A stretch of 60,193 nt of DNA from Rhodothermales bacterium. GTDB lineage: Bacteria > Bacteroidota > Rhodothermia > Rhodothermales > JAHQVL01. Below are positions 41,980 through 49,553 of this stretch, in pieces. The notes under the pieces are model-generated. The model did no database searches, was not told the origin of the DNA, and was given only the letters and a program-made list of their open reading frames with translations. The stretch is from positions 1 to 60,193 of the forward strand of contig JAWXAX010000125.1 of the NCBI GenBank assembly GCA_034439735.1, in the 5' to 3' direction. Made by a program: the position numbers and the translations under genes. Each line of letters begins with the position of its first letter. The stretch's first letter is position 1.

Positions 41980-43959
41980 TTGGGAAACAAAGCATCTGTT
42001 GATACCCTCGGCCAGGACGTCGTGGAGGAAGCCACCTGGACGCCGAAAGACGCCGAGGAGATGTATCACCTGAACTTCTGGTCGGACGACTTCTTTCACG
42101 TCAACGACAATGGAAGCGTCGGCGTGCGGCCCGTACAGGGCAGCAAGCAGTCGGTAGATCTCAAGAAGGTGGTCAAGGAACTGGAACGCCGGGGCACCCG
42201 CTTCCCGGTGGTCGTCCGGTTTCAGGACATCCTGCATGCGCGGGTGGTCCGGATCAACGAGGCGTTTATCGACGCCTGCAAGGAACTGGGCTACAAAAAC
42301 CGCTACAACTGCATCTATCCCATCAAGGTGAACCAGCTCCACGAGGTGGTGGAGGAGATCCTGGACGCCGGCAAACCCTACGGCCTCGGCCTCGAGTGCG
42401 GCTCTAAAGCCGAACTGGTCGCCGCGCTGGCGCACCTGGAGGACGACAAGACGCTGCTCATCTGCAATGGCTATAAGGATGATGTGATGCTACGCATGAT
42501 CCTCTCCGCGCAAAAGCTCGGCAAGCAGGTCATCCCCGTCATTGAGAAATACACCGAGTTCACGCGCCTCCTCAAGCTCGCCGAGGAAATGGGCCTGCGG
42601 CCGCGTATGGGCGTCCGCGTGCGGCTCTCCACGCCCGGCGTAGGCAAATGGGCGGAGTCCGGCGGCGAACGATCCAAGTTCGGCATCACCATCCCCGAGC
42701 TCGTCCGCGCCGTGGAAGAACTGAAGGGCCGCGGGCTCGCGGATTCTCTCCAGTTGCTCCATTTCCACCTCGGAAGCCAGCTCACGGACATCCAGACCCT
42801 CAAAAAGGCGATCAAGGAATTTACCCAGATCTACGTCCAGCTCTGGCAACGCGAAATCGAGGTGAAGTACCTGGACATCGGCGGCGGCCTGGGTGTCAAC
42901 TACGGCCTGGGGTACGGCACAACCACCGACAGCATCAACTATACCCTGATCGAATACGCGCGCAGCGCCGTGTATGCCGTTCAGGAAGTGTGCGATTCCA
43001 CCAATACCCCGCACCCGATCATTCTCTCCGAGAGCGGTCGCGCGCTGTCCGCGCACCATTCCGTCCTGGTTGTGGATATCCTCGGCTGTCATCGTAAGGA
43101 GGGCATGGACCCCGACTTCAAGCCGGGCAAAGGCGATCACGCCATCATCCGCGAGATGGACGAGATCTGGCGCATCGCATTGGCCGACAAGAAACAGCGC
43201 CTGCCGGTCCTGCTCGAAGCCTACCACGACGCCGTCGAGAAACGGCTCCAGTCCGAGTCCCTCTTCTCGTTTGGCTACCTGCCCATCGAGCAGAAGGCCA
43301 TCGCCGAAAAGCTGTACTGGAGCATCTGCTACACGATCAACGAAAAGGTGAAGCAGAGCAACGCGGAATGGCTGCCGGATGAACTGACGCATCTGGACGA
43401 TGTGTTGATCGACCAGTACCAGTGCGACTTTTCCGTTTTCCAGTCGATGCTCGACTACTGGGCCATCGGCCAGTGTTTCCCCGTGATGCCCATCCACCGG
43501 CTCGACGAGCGCCCGGACCGGCGCGCGATCCTCGTGGACCTCACGTGCGACTCCGACGGCAAAGTCTGCACCTTCATCTCCCCCTACGAAGACAAGGACT
43601 ATCTGGAGGTGCACGACCTCAAGAACGAGGAGGCCTACTACCTCGGCTTCTTTATGATGGGCGCCTACCAGGACATCATGGGAGACATGCACAACCTGTT
43701 CGGACGCGTCTCCGAGGTGCACGTCTACGCCAGCGAGGAAGAGCCCGAAGGATTTTATATCGAGAAAGTGATCCCGGGCGCAAGCGTCGAAGAGATGCTC
43801 GCCCAGGTGCAGTATTTCCCCAACGATCTGCTCCGGCGCATGAACAAGCTCGTGCGGGAGAAGGTGCAGTCCGGCGTCATCCAGCCCAGCGCCGGCTACG
43901 CGATGCTCGAGGAGTACGAGCAGATTATGAAGGAGACCACCTATTTCAGAAACACGTGA
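41980..43959 (+). CDS. speA: Biosynthetic arginine decarboxylase
   Basis: From a TTG at 41980 this is 659 residues, the length of E. coli SpeA (658). An ATG at 42061 would remove 27 poorly conserved residues. The PLP lysine is in NCIYPIKVNQ (Lys116 from the TTG). Other marks are GLECGSKAELVAAL, LHFHLGSQLTDI, LDIGGGLGVNYG, ILSESGRALSAHHSVLV and LDYWAIGQCFPVMPIHRLDE, followed by the C-terminal domain with GAYQDIMGDMHNLFG. It converts arginine to agmatine, the first step of the pathway completed by the next two genes. It lies 61 bases after the DHS-like gene. Confidence 0.95.
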   Translation: MGNKASVDTLGQDVVEEATWTPKDAEEMYHLNFWSDDFFHVNDNGSVGVRPVQGSKQSVDLKKVVKELERRGTRFPVVVRFQDILHARVVRINEAFIDACKELGYKNRYNCIYPIKVNQLHEVVEEILDAGKPYGLGLECGSKAELVAALAHLEDDKTLLICNGYKDDVMLRMILSAQKLGKQVIPVIEKYTEFTRLLKLAEEMGLRPRMGVRVRLSTPGVGKWAESGGERSKFGITIPELVRAVEELKGRGLADSLQLLHFHLGSQLTDIQTLKKAIKEFTQIYVQLWQREIEVKYLDIGGGLGVNYGLGYGTTTDSINYTLIEYARSAVYAVQEVCDSTNTPHPIILSESGRALSAHHSVLVVDILGCHRKEGMDPDFKPGKGDHAIIREMDEIWRIALADKKQRLPVLLEAYHDAVEKRLQSESLFSFGYLPIEQKAIAEKLYWSICYTINEKVKQSNAEWLPDELTHLDDVLIDQYQCDFSVFQSMLDYWAIGQCFPVMPIHRLDERPDRRAILVDLTCDSDGKVCTFISPYEDKDYLEVHDLKNEEAYYLGFFMMGAYQDIMGDMHNLFGRVSEVHVYASEEEPEGFYIEKVIPGASVEEMLAQVQYFPNDLLRRMNKLVREKVQSGVIQPSAGYAMLEEYEQIMKETTYFRNT

Positions 43960-43970
43960 TTGGAGGAGCG

Positions 43971-44864
43971 ATGGCCAACGAACAGGTCACCCTCGGCGTC
44001 GTCCAGATGCGATGCTCGGCGGACCCGGATGACAACCTGCGCCGCGCCCTTCAGATGAGCGGCGAGGCGGCGGATCGTGGCGCACAGATCGTCTGCCTGC
44101 CCGAGTTGTTTCGCAGCCGGTATTTCTGCCAGAACGAGGACTCGGCGCATTTTGCGCTCGCCGAACCCATCCCGGGCCCGTCGTCCGACGCCTTTGCGGC
44201 TCTGGCGAAGGAGAAGGGTGCGGTGATCGTCGCCAGCCTGTTCGAAAAACGGGCGGTGGGCCTGTACCACAACACCGCTGTCGTCGTCGATGACGACCGG
44301 GGCATGCTCGGCCGTTACCGAAAGATGCACATCCCGGATGATCCGCGGTACTACGAAAAATACTACTTCACGCCCGGCGACCTCGGGTTTCGGAGCTTCG
44401 AAACCTCGCGCGGCCCTATCGGCGTGCTCGTCTGCTGGGATCAATGGTACCCCGAAGCGGCCCGCCTCACGGCATTACACGGCGCCGAGATCCTGTTTTA
44501 CCCCACGGCCATTGGCTGGCACCCCGAGGAGAAATACTCTCACGGCGAAAAACAGCATGATGCCTGGGAGATCACCCAACGGGCCCACGCGATTGCCAAC
44601 GGGTGTTTCGTGGTGGCGGTCAACCGGACCGGCTTCGAGCCGGAGCCTGGCGCCGCGGCCGGCCAGGGCATCCAGTTCTGGGGGCAGAGCTTCGTCGCGG
44701 CGCCGGACGGCTCCATCCTCGCACGTGCTTCGCAAGACGATGAGGAGATCTTGATCGTGAACATCGACAAGCAAGCCATTTTTGATCAGCGTTCCGGCTG
44801 GCCGTTCCTACGCGACCGCCGGATCGACGCGTACGAAGCAATTACCCGGCGGTATATCGACTAG
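43971..44864 (+). CDS. aguB: N-carbamoylputrescine amidase
   Basis: This 297-residue nitrilase-family protein starts at ATG 43971 after a good ribosome site (TTGGAGGAGCG). The Glu-Lys-Cys triad is in CLPELFRSRYF, RYRKMHIPDDPRYYEKYYFTPG and GVLVCWDQWYPEAARL (Cys155). The HIPDDP-YYEKYYFTPGD segment is diagnostic for AguB. It hydrolyses N-carbamoylputrescine to putrescine, CO2 and ammonia. It sits 11 bases after speA and 7 bases before aguA. Confidence 0.95.
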   Translation: MANEQVTLGVVQMRCSADPDDNLRRALQMSGEAADRGAQIVCLPELFRSRYFCQNEDSAHFALAEPIPGPSSDAFAALAKEKGAVIVASLFEKRAVGLYHNTAVVVDDDRGMLGRYRKMHIPDDPRYYEKYYFTPGDLGFRSFETSRGPIGVLVCWDQWYPEAARLTALHGAEILFYPTAIGWHPEEKYSHGEKQHDAWEITQRAHAIANGCFVVAVNRTGFEPEPGAAAGQGIQFWGQSFVAAPDGSILARASQDDEEILIVNIDKQAIFDQRSGWPFLRDRRIDAYEAITRRYID

Positions 44865-44871
44865 CTTCGCC

Positions 44872-45903
44872 ATGGACATACTACCTTCGACGCTCACGCC
44901 CACACCCGACTCGCCCGCCGCGCTCGGTTACCACATGCCGGCCGAGTGGGCGCATCAACAAGGCGTCTGGATCTCGTGGCCTCACAACCCGGACACCTGG
45001 CCCGGCTTTTTGCCGCAGGTCGTGACGTTTTATGACGAACTCACCCGCGCCATCAGCGAGGTGGAAGAGGCCCATATCAACGTCACCGGGGACTCCATGC
45101 GGCACGACCTCGAACGCCGTTTCAAGGACGCCATTGCCCGTGGACGGGTCGTTTTACACGATTTTCCGACCGACGATGCCTGGTGCCGCGACCACGGCGC
45201 GACGATCGTCGCCGGCCCCCGCGGCCGCGCGGCCATTGACTGGCGCTATACGGCCTGGGGCGGCAAATACCCGCCGTACGACCAGGATGACCGTATCGCC
45301 GATCAGATGGCCACCTACCTCGGCCTCCCCATTTTTCGGCAGGAGGTGACCCTCGAAGGGGGCGCGCTCGAAATCAACAGCGAGGGGCTACTGCTCACCA
45401 CCGCCTCCTGCGTGCTGAATCCGAACCGCAACCCCGGCCTCACGATTCCCGCCGCCAATCAGCTGCTGGTGGATACCCTCGGCGCGCGGGACATCCTGTG
45501 GCTTGAAGGCGAGATCGCCGGCGACGACACGGATGGCCACATCGACAACCTGGCTCGCTTCGTGAACGACGACACAGTGTTTATCGAACCCCGCCTCGGT
45601 GAAGCCTCGCGCGCCATCCTGCGCGACTACCGCACCCCGATGGGCGGGGCACTCACGATCGTGGAACTCCCACTGCCCGAGCCGATCGAACGGGACGGGC
45701 AGTCCCTGCCGGCCAGCTACGCCAACTTCCTGATCATCAACGAATTGGTGCTGGTGCCCGGCTACGGCGAGCCCGAGGACGGAGTCGCCTGTGCCATGCT
45801 TCAGGAGCATTTCCCGACGCGCGACGTCGTAGCCATCGACGCCCGCGCCGCCATCGTCGGTCTCGGCGCCATCCACTGCCTCACGCAACAAGTGCCTGAA
45901 TAG
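44872..45903 (+). CDS. aguA: Agmatine deiminase
   Basis: The protein has 343 residues from the ATG at 44872. The guanidino-group-modifying fold shows MPAEWAHQQGVWISWPHN, DDAWCRDHGATIV, TLEGGALEINSEGLLLTT, GDDTDGHIDNLARFV and the catalytic Cys336 in GLGAIHCLTQQ. It converts agmatine to N-carbamoylputrescine, the substrate of AguB. Completing SpeA-AguA-AguB in one operon with a DHS-like gene gives an arginine-to-putrescine-to-higher-polyamine route. The length is slightly short at the C terminus compared with many relatives (about 350-370). Confidence 0.95.
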   Translation: MDILPSTLTPTPDSPAALGYHMPAEWAHQQGVWISWPHNPDTWPGFLPQVVTFYDELTRAISEVEEAHINVTGDSMRHDLERRFKDAIARGRVVLHDFPTDDAWCRDHGATIVAGPRGRAAIDWRYTAWGGKYPPYDQDDRIADQMATYLGLPIFRQEVTLEGGALEINSEGLLLTTASCVLNPNRNPGLTIPAANQLLVDTLGARDILWLEGEIAGDDTDGHIDNLARFVNDDTVFIEPRLGEASRAILRDYRTPMGGALTIVELPLPEPIERDGQSLPASYANFLIINELVLVPGYGEPEDGVACAMLQEHFPTRDVVAIDARAAIVGLGAIHCLTQQVPE

Positions 45904-45945
45904 GGTACACGTTTGGAAGTGGCGGGGCATAGCGGTACCATTCCT

Positions 45946-46023
45946 CTCGTCATCCTCGCGAATGCGGGGACCCATACGACCAACAGGTCTTGCATGGATC
46001 CCCAATCGAGTTGGGGATGACGA
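45946..46023. repeat. Dispersed inverted-repeat element, GTCATCC...GGGGACCCATAC type
   Basis: The left arm reads TCGTCATCCTCGCGAATGCG then GGGACCCATAC. The right arm, on the other strand, reads CGTCATCCCCAACTCGATTG then GGGATCCATGC. It belongs to the same family as 15614-15733. The whole gap between aguA and the next gene is occupied by this element, so it may act as a terminator or processing hairpin there. Confidence 0.6.
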
Positions 46024-46053
46024 GACCCTACGAACCTCACACCAGTCATCCCA

Positions 46054-47190
46054 ATGTCTCAATTTGCCCGCTTTATCTGGCTCTTTATCGTCGTTTCCAT
46101 CGCCGGCCTGACTTCGAGCGCCCAGCCAGCACCCGCCGGCGCCGCCGGCTACACGATCCAGCCCTTCGCCTCCGGCCTCGATAGCCCGTGGGGCATGGCG
46201 TTCCTGCCGGATGGCCGGCTGCTCGTGACCGAGCGTATCGGCACCTTACGCATCGTCGCCACCGACGGCACCGTCTCAGCGCCCGTCGAAGGCGTGCCGG
46301 AAGTCTGCGCCTGCGGCCAGGGCGGGTTGCTGGACGTTCAACTGCATCCGCACTATCAGCAGAATGGCTGGATCTACATCAGCTACTCCGACAAAAAGAT
46401 GAACGCGGCCGGCGAGGCCACGGGCTTCACGGCCCTCATGCGCGCCCGCCTCTCCGGGAACGCGCTGATTGACCAGCAGATGGTCTACACGGCGCCTGAA
46501 GACGTGTACAGCACGCGCGAGCACCATTTCGGCTCGCGGATCACGTTCGACGACGCTGGCTACCTCTTTTTCTCGATCGGCGACCGTGGCGTCATGGAAG
46601 ATGCCCAGCGGCTGGATGTCCCGAATGGCAAGATCCACCGCCTGCACGACGACGGGCGCGTGCCGGCCGACAATCCCTTTGTCGGCCAGGCCGGCGCCGT
46701 GGCGACGATCTGGTCGTACGGCCACCGTAACCCGCAGGGCTTGCAATGGAACGACGGCGCCCTCTGGAATACCGAACACGGTCCGCAGGGCGGCGACGAG
46801 CTGAACCTGGTGCGCAAAGGCCTCAACTTCGGCTGGCCGGCGATCACGTACGGCATCAACTACAACAACGAGATCATCAGCGAATTTACCGAAAAAGAGG
46901 GCATGGAGCAGCCGGCGACCCACTGGACGCCGTCGATCGCCACCTGCGGCATCGACTTCTACGACGGGGCCGCGTTTCCAGGTTGGAGCGGCGACCTGTT
47001 CGTGACGTCGCTCAAGTTCGGCGAACTCCACCGCGTTGAGATCGACGGCACAACCGTCGTCAATCGGGAAGTGGTGCTCAAAACCGACGGCCGGCTGCGC
47101 GACGTTGAAACGGGTCCCGATGGCTACCTTTACATTGCTATCGAGGGCATGCCGACGAGCATCGTCCGTCTCGTGCCGGCCGGGAGTTGA
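46054..47190 (+). CDS. PQQ-dependent sugar (aldose/glucose) dehydrogenase, soluble type
   Basis: This 378-residue secreted protein has a signal peptide (to about residue 23, SAQ). A six-bladed propeller of the YliI/Asd and GdhB family shows LDSPWGMAFLPDGRLLVTER, GQGGLLDVQLHPHY, HFGSRITFDDAGYLFFSIGD, SYGHRNPQGLQW, EHGPQGGDELN and FGWPAITYGINY. The His, Arg and Asp residues used for PQQ and substrate are recognisable in these segments. It oxidises aldose sugars in the periplasm and passes electrons to a carrier. It begins the run of exported oxidation proteins ending at 55026. Confidence 0.92.
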   Translation: MSQFARFIWLFIVVSIAGLTSSAQPAPAGAAGYTIQPFASGLDSPWGMAFLPDGRLLVTERIGTLRIVATDGTVSAPVEGVPEVCACGQGGLLDVQLHPHYQQNGWIYISYSDKKMNAAGEATGFTALMRARLSGNALIDQQMVYTAPEDVYSTREHHFGSRITFDDAGYLFFSIGDRGVMEDAQRLDVPNGKIHRLHDDGRVPADNPFVGQAGAVATIWSYGHRNPQGLQWNDGALWNTEHGPQGGDELNLVRKGLNFGWPAITYGINYNNEIISEFTEKEGMEQPATHWTPSIATCGIDFYDGAAFPGWSGDLFVTSLKFGELHRVEIDGTTVVNREVVLKTDGRLRDVETGPDGYLYIAIEGMPTSIVRLVPAGS

Positions 47191-47192
47191 TC

Positions 47193-47429
47193 ATGGGCGG
47201 ATGGCTGGATCGGATTCCCCTTACGCTGCTGATCGTGGGCGCCACGCTGATGGCGCTGGCGCCGTTTTATCCCGAGCCGCACCTGTGGCAGAAAGCCAGG
47301 ATGCTATTCGCGGGTGAACTGACGCGTCCGGAGGATATCTTCGATGTCCTCTTTCACAGCGCGCTCCTGATACTGGTGGGGATCAAGGTGAAACGCGACT
47401 ACTTCTCTTCCGAAGACGGGGTGGAGTGA
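47193..47429 (+). CDS. Small two-helix membrane protein
   Basis: The ATG at 47193 gives 78 residues; a TTG at 47187 overlaps the stop of the dehydrogenase gene. Two hydrophobic segments (IPLTLLIVGATLMALAPF and LFHSALLILVGIKV) flank the conserved-looking PEPHLWQKARMLFAGELTRPEDIFDV. Short proteins with this WLDRIPL...PEPHLWEK..MLF.G.L..P.DIFDL pattern are often annotated 'RND transporter' without support. No RND features are present. It could anchor or donate electrons to the upstream dehydrogenase, but this is only context. Confidence 0.75.
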   Translation: MGGWLDRIPLTLLIVGATLMALAPFYPEPHLWQKARMLFAGELTRPEDIFDVLFHSALLILVGIKVKRDYFSSEDGVE

Positions 47430-47466
47430 GCGGTTGAATCCGATGTCTCTTCATCGGCACCGAAGC

Positions 47467-47502
47467 GTCGGGGCCTACGTTTAAGCCAACGTAGGCCCCG
47501 AC
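47467..47502 (+). terminator. Perfect 15-bp hairpin after the small membrane protein
   Basis: GTCGGGGCCTACGTT (47467-47481) and AACGTAGGCCCCGAC (47488-47502) form a perfect stem with a six-base loop. There is no T run. It separates the dehydrogenase/membrane-protein pair from the DUF1080 gene. The rest of the 222-base gap holds nothing else recognisable. Confidence 0.65.
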
Positions 47503-47651
47503 CTCCACGCTCTCGGGTAGGCCTTCGGCGCGCGAGGTGCCGTGGTTGGTATCAGCCATTTCAACTGTGGGGAAGACGGCGTATCTTCCCATGCTACAAA
47601 ACCCCTTTTTGCGACGGGCACCCGTTAGGATTTGGCATCGCGCTTTATTTT

Positions 47652-49547
47652 ATGTTGATACCCACCGTAATCGCGCACGCGCGCCGCGCCGCGCTGATTG
47701 TACTTCTTGTTGTGCCACTGGCCCTGATGCTTGCCGGCTCAACGGCCGCAGCCCAGCAAGCCGCCACGCCGGCCACCCCCTTGTCGCTCGACGACCTGCG
47801 GAGCTTCAAGCCCACCGCCGGCAACTGGCAGATTGTCGGCGGGTTTACGGCGGATCGTAACGCCGATCAGGCCTTTACGACGACGCCTGGAACGGGTATC
47901 CTCGCCAATATCCAGACGGAGAGCGCCCGAGACAACCTGTTTACCACGTGGGAACACGCCGATATCGAACTGGATTTCGAGGTCATGATGCCCCGGGGCT
48001 CTAATTCGGGTGTTTATTTCCAGGGCCGCTACGAGATTCAGCTCTTCGATAGCTGGGGCGTCCCGGCGCCGAGTCCGGCTGATATCGGTGGCATCTATGA
48101 ACGGTGGGACGAAGCGCGTCCCGAGGGCCAGAAAGGCTACGAAGGCCATGCCCCCCCCGTCAACGTCGCCCGCGCGCCGGGGCTCTGGCAGCACCTGAAC
48201 ATCGTATTCCGGGCGCCGCGTTTTGATGCGGCCGGCCTGAAGACCCGTGACGCCGCCTTCGTGCGCGTCGCTCTGAACGGCGTCGTGCTCCACGAAAACG
48301 TCGAATTGGGCGGCCCCACCCGCGCCTCCGCCTGGGACGATGAGGCCCCGCGCGGTCCGCTCATGATCCAGGGAGACCATGGTCCTGTGGCGTTCCGCAA
48401 CATCGGCTACCGCCTGTACGGACCCGAGCAGGTGACCCTCTCGAACCTGCGGTATGGCTACTACCAGGGGGCGTTCGACTGGCAGATGCCCGATTTGGGC
48501 GATCTCACCCTGACGCATGAAGGGCCCACGCCGGCGATCGATGCCGGTCTCGCCGATACCGAAAAGCGCTTCGCCCTCCAGTTCACCGGCTCCCTGGACA
48601 TCCCGACGACGGGCGATTACGTCCTGGAGGTGGCGCACAGCGCCCGCGTCCGGCTGGATGTCGATGGGAAAACCGTCCTCACTGACCGCGACGACAATGT
48701 GGCTGCGCCGGGTGATTTCGCGCTTCGCACCACCCGCCTCCGGCTATCGAAAGGGGCCCACCCGTTTGCACTCACCTACGCCAGAGGCAACTGGCACGGC
48801 GACCCGACGGCCCTCGGCTTCTATATCGCAGGCCCGGGATTATTGCGAACGGAGCTCTCGGCGCCCGGCTCCTTACCGCTCGATGCCTTCGCGGCCTATG
48901 AGATCGCTCCGGCCGGCGAGGCCTCGATCCAGCGCAACTTCGTCATGCACCGAGGCGCCCCACGCACCCACGCGATGTCGGTCGGTGAACCCTCGGGCAT
49001 CCACTATGCCTTCGATACCGGAACGGGCGCCTTGTTGAGCCTGTGGAAAGGCCGATTCGTCAATGCCGCGACGATGTGGTATCAGCGCGGTGATCTGCAG
49101 AGCGCCATCCCACTCGGCAGCGTCCTCGAACTCAGCGGCTGGCCGACGGTGGCCGTCCTTTCCGACGACGCGGCGCCGTGGCCCGAAACGCCGGAGGGGT
49201 TTCGGTTCAAAGGGTACAGTCTGAATGAATTTGAGCGGCCTATCTTTGCCTACCAGGTGGGGGATACGGAGGTGCTGGATCAGCTGACGCCCGAAGGCGC
49301 CTACTTTTCGCGGCGCATCGCGTTGTCCGGATCGGCCCCGGCCGGCAAGGTGTGGCTGTTCATCGCCGAGGGTGACCGGATCGAGCTGATGCCCGACGGC
49401 GCCTACGCCGTGGACGACCACACCTATTTCATCGAAAACCTCCAGGGAGGGCTTGCCTTCGTGCGTAACGTCGGCGGGAAAAGCGAGCTGCTCATCAGCG
49501 TCGATGTCGCCGGCGGCGCTCTGGTCTCCTATGATATTGTCTGGTAG
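47652..49547 (+). CDS. Secreted DUF1080 (3-keto-disaccharide hydrolase-type) protein with PA14-like domain
   Basis: This 631-residue protein has a signal peptide cut near residue 33 (AAAQQ). Residues about 42-255 are a DUF1080 concanavalin-like domain: GNWQIVGGFTADRN, LFTTWEHADIELDFEVMMPRGSNSGVYFQGRYEIQLFDSWG, PGLWQHLNIVFRAPRF and RGPLMIQGDHGPVAFRNIGYR. A PA14/GLEYA-like carbohydrate-binding beta domain covers 280-400 (ALQFTGSLDIPTTGDYVLEV, VDGKTVLTDRD). The last 220 residues are beta-rich and unassigned. DUF1080 proteins are recently linked to cleavage of 3-keto-glycosides in Bacteroidota. Position 6 bases before the propeller-azurin gene indicates joint expression. Confidence 0.82.
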   Translation: MLIPTVIAHARRAALIVLLVVPLALMLAGSTAAAQQAATPATPLSLDDLRSFKPTAGNWQIVGGFTADRNADQAFTTTPGTGILANIQTESARDNLFTTWEHADIELDFEVMMPRGSNSGVYFQGRYEIQLFDSWGVPAPSPADIGGIYERWDEARPEGQKGYEGHAPPVNVARAPGLWQHLNIVFRAPRFDAAGLKTRDAAFVRVALNGVVLHENVELGGPTRASAWDDEAPRGPLMIQGDHGPVAFRNIGYRLYGPEQVTLSNLRYGYYQGAFDWQMPDLGDLTLTHEGPTPAIDAGLADTEKRFALQFTGSLDIPTTGDYVLEVAHSARVRLDVDGKTVLTDRDDNVAAPGDFALRTTRLRLSKGAHPFALTYARGNWHGDPTALGFYIAGPGLLRTELSAPGSLPLDAFAAYEIAPAGEASIQRNFVMHRGAPRTHAMSVGEPSGIHYAFDTGTGALLSLWKGRFVNAATMWYQRGDLQSAIPLGSVLELSGWPTVAVLSDDAAPWPETPEGFRFKGYSLNEFERPIFAYQVGDTEVLDQLTPEGAYFSRRIALSGSAPAGKVWLFIAEGDRIELMPDGAYAVDDHTYFIENLQGGLAFVRNVGGKSELLISVDVAGGALVSYDIVW

Positions 49548-49553
49548 ATCCGC

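Noticed and set aside
47193-47429. RND efflux component
   Set aside because: Only two short hydrophobic segments and 78 residues; none of the RND helices or motifs is present.
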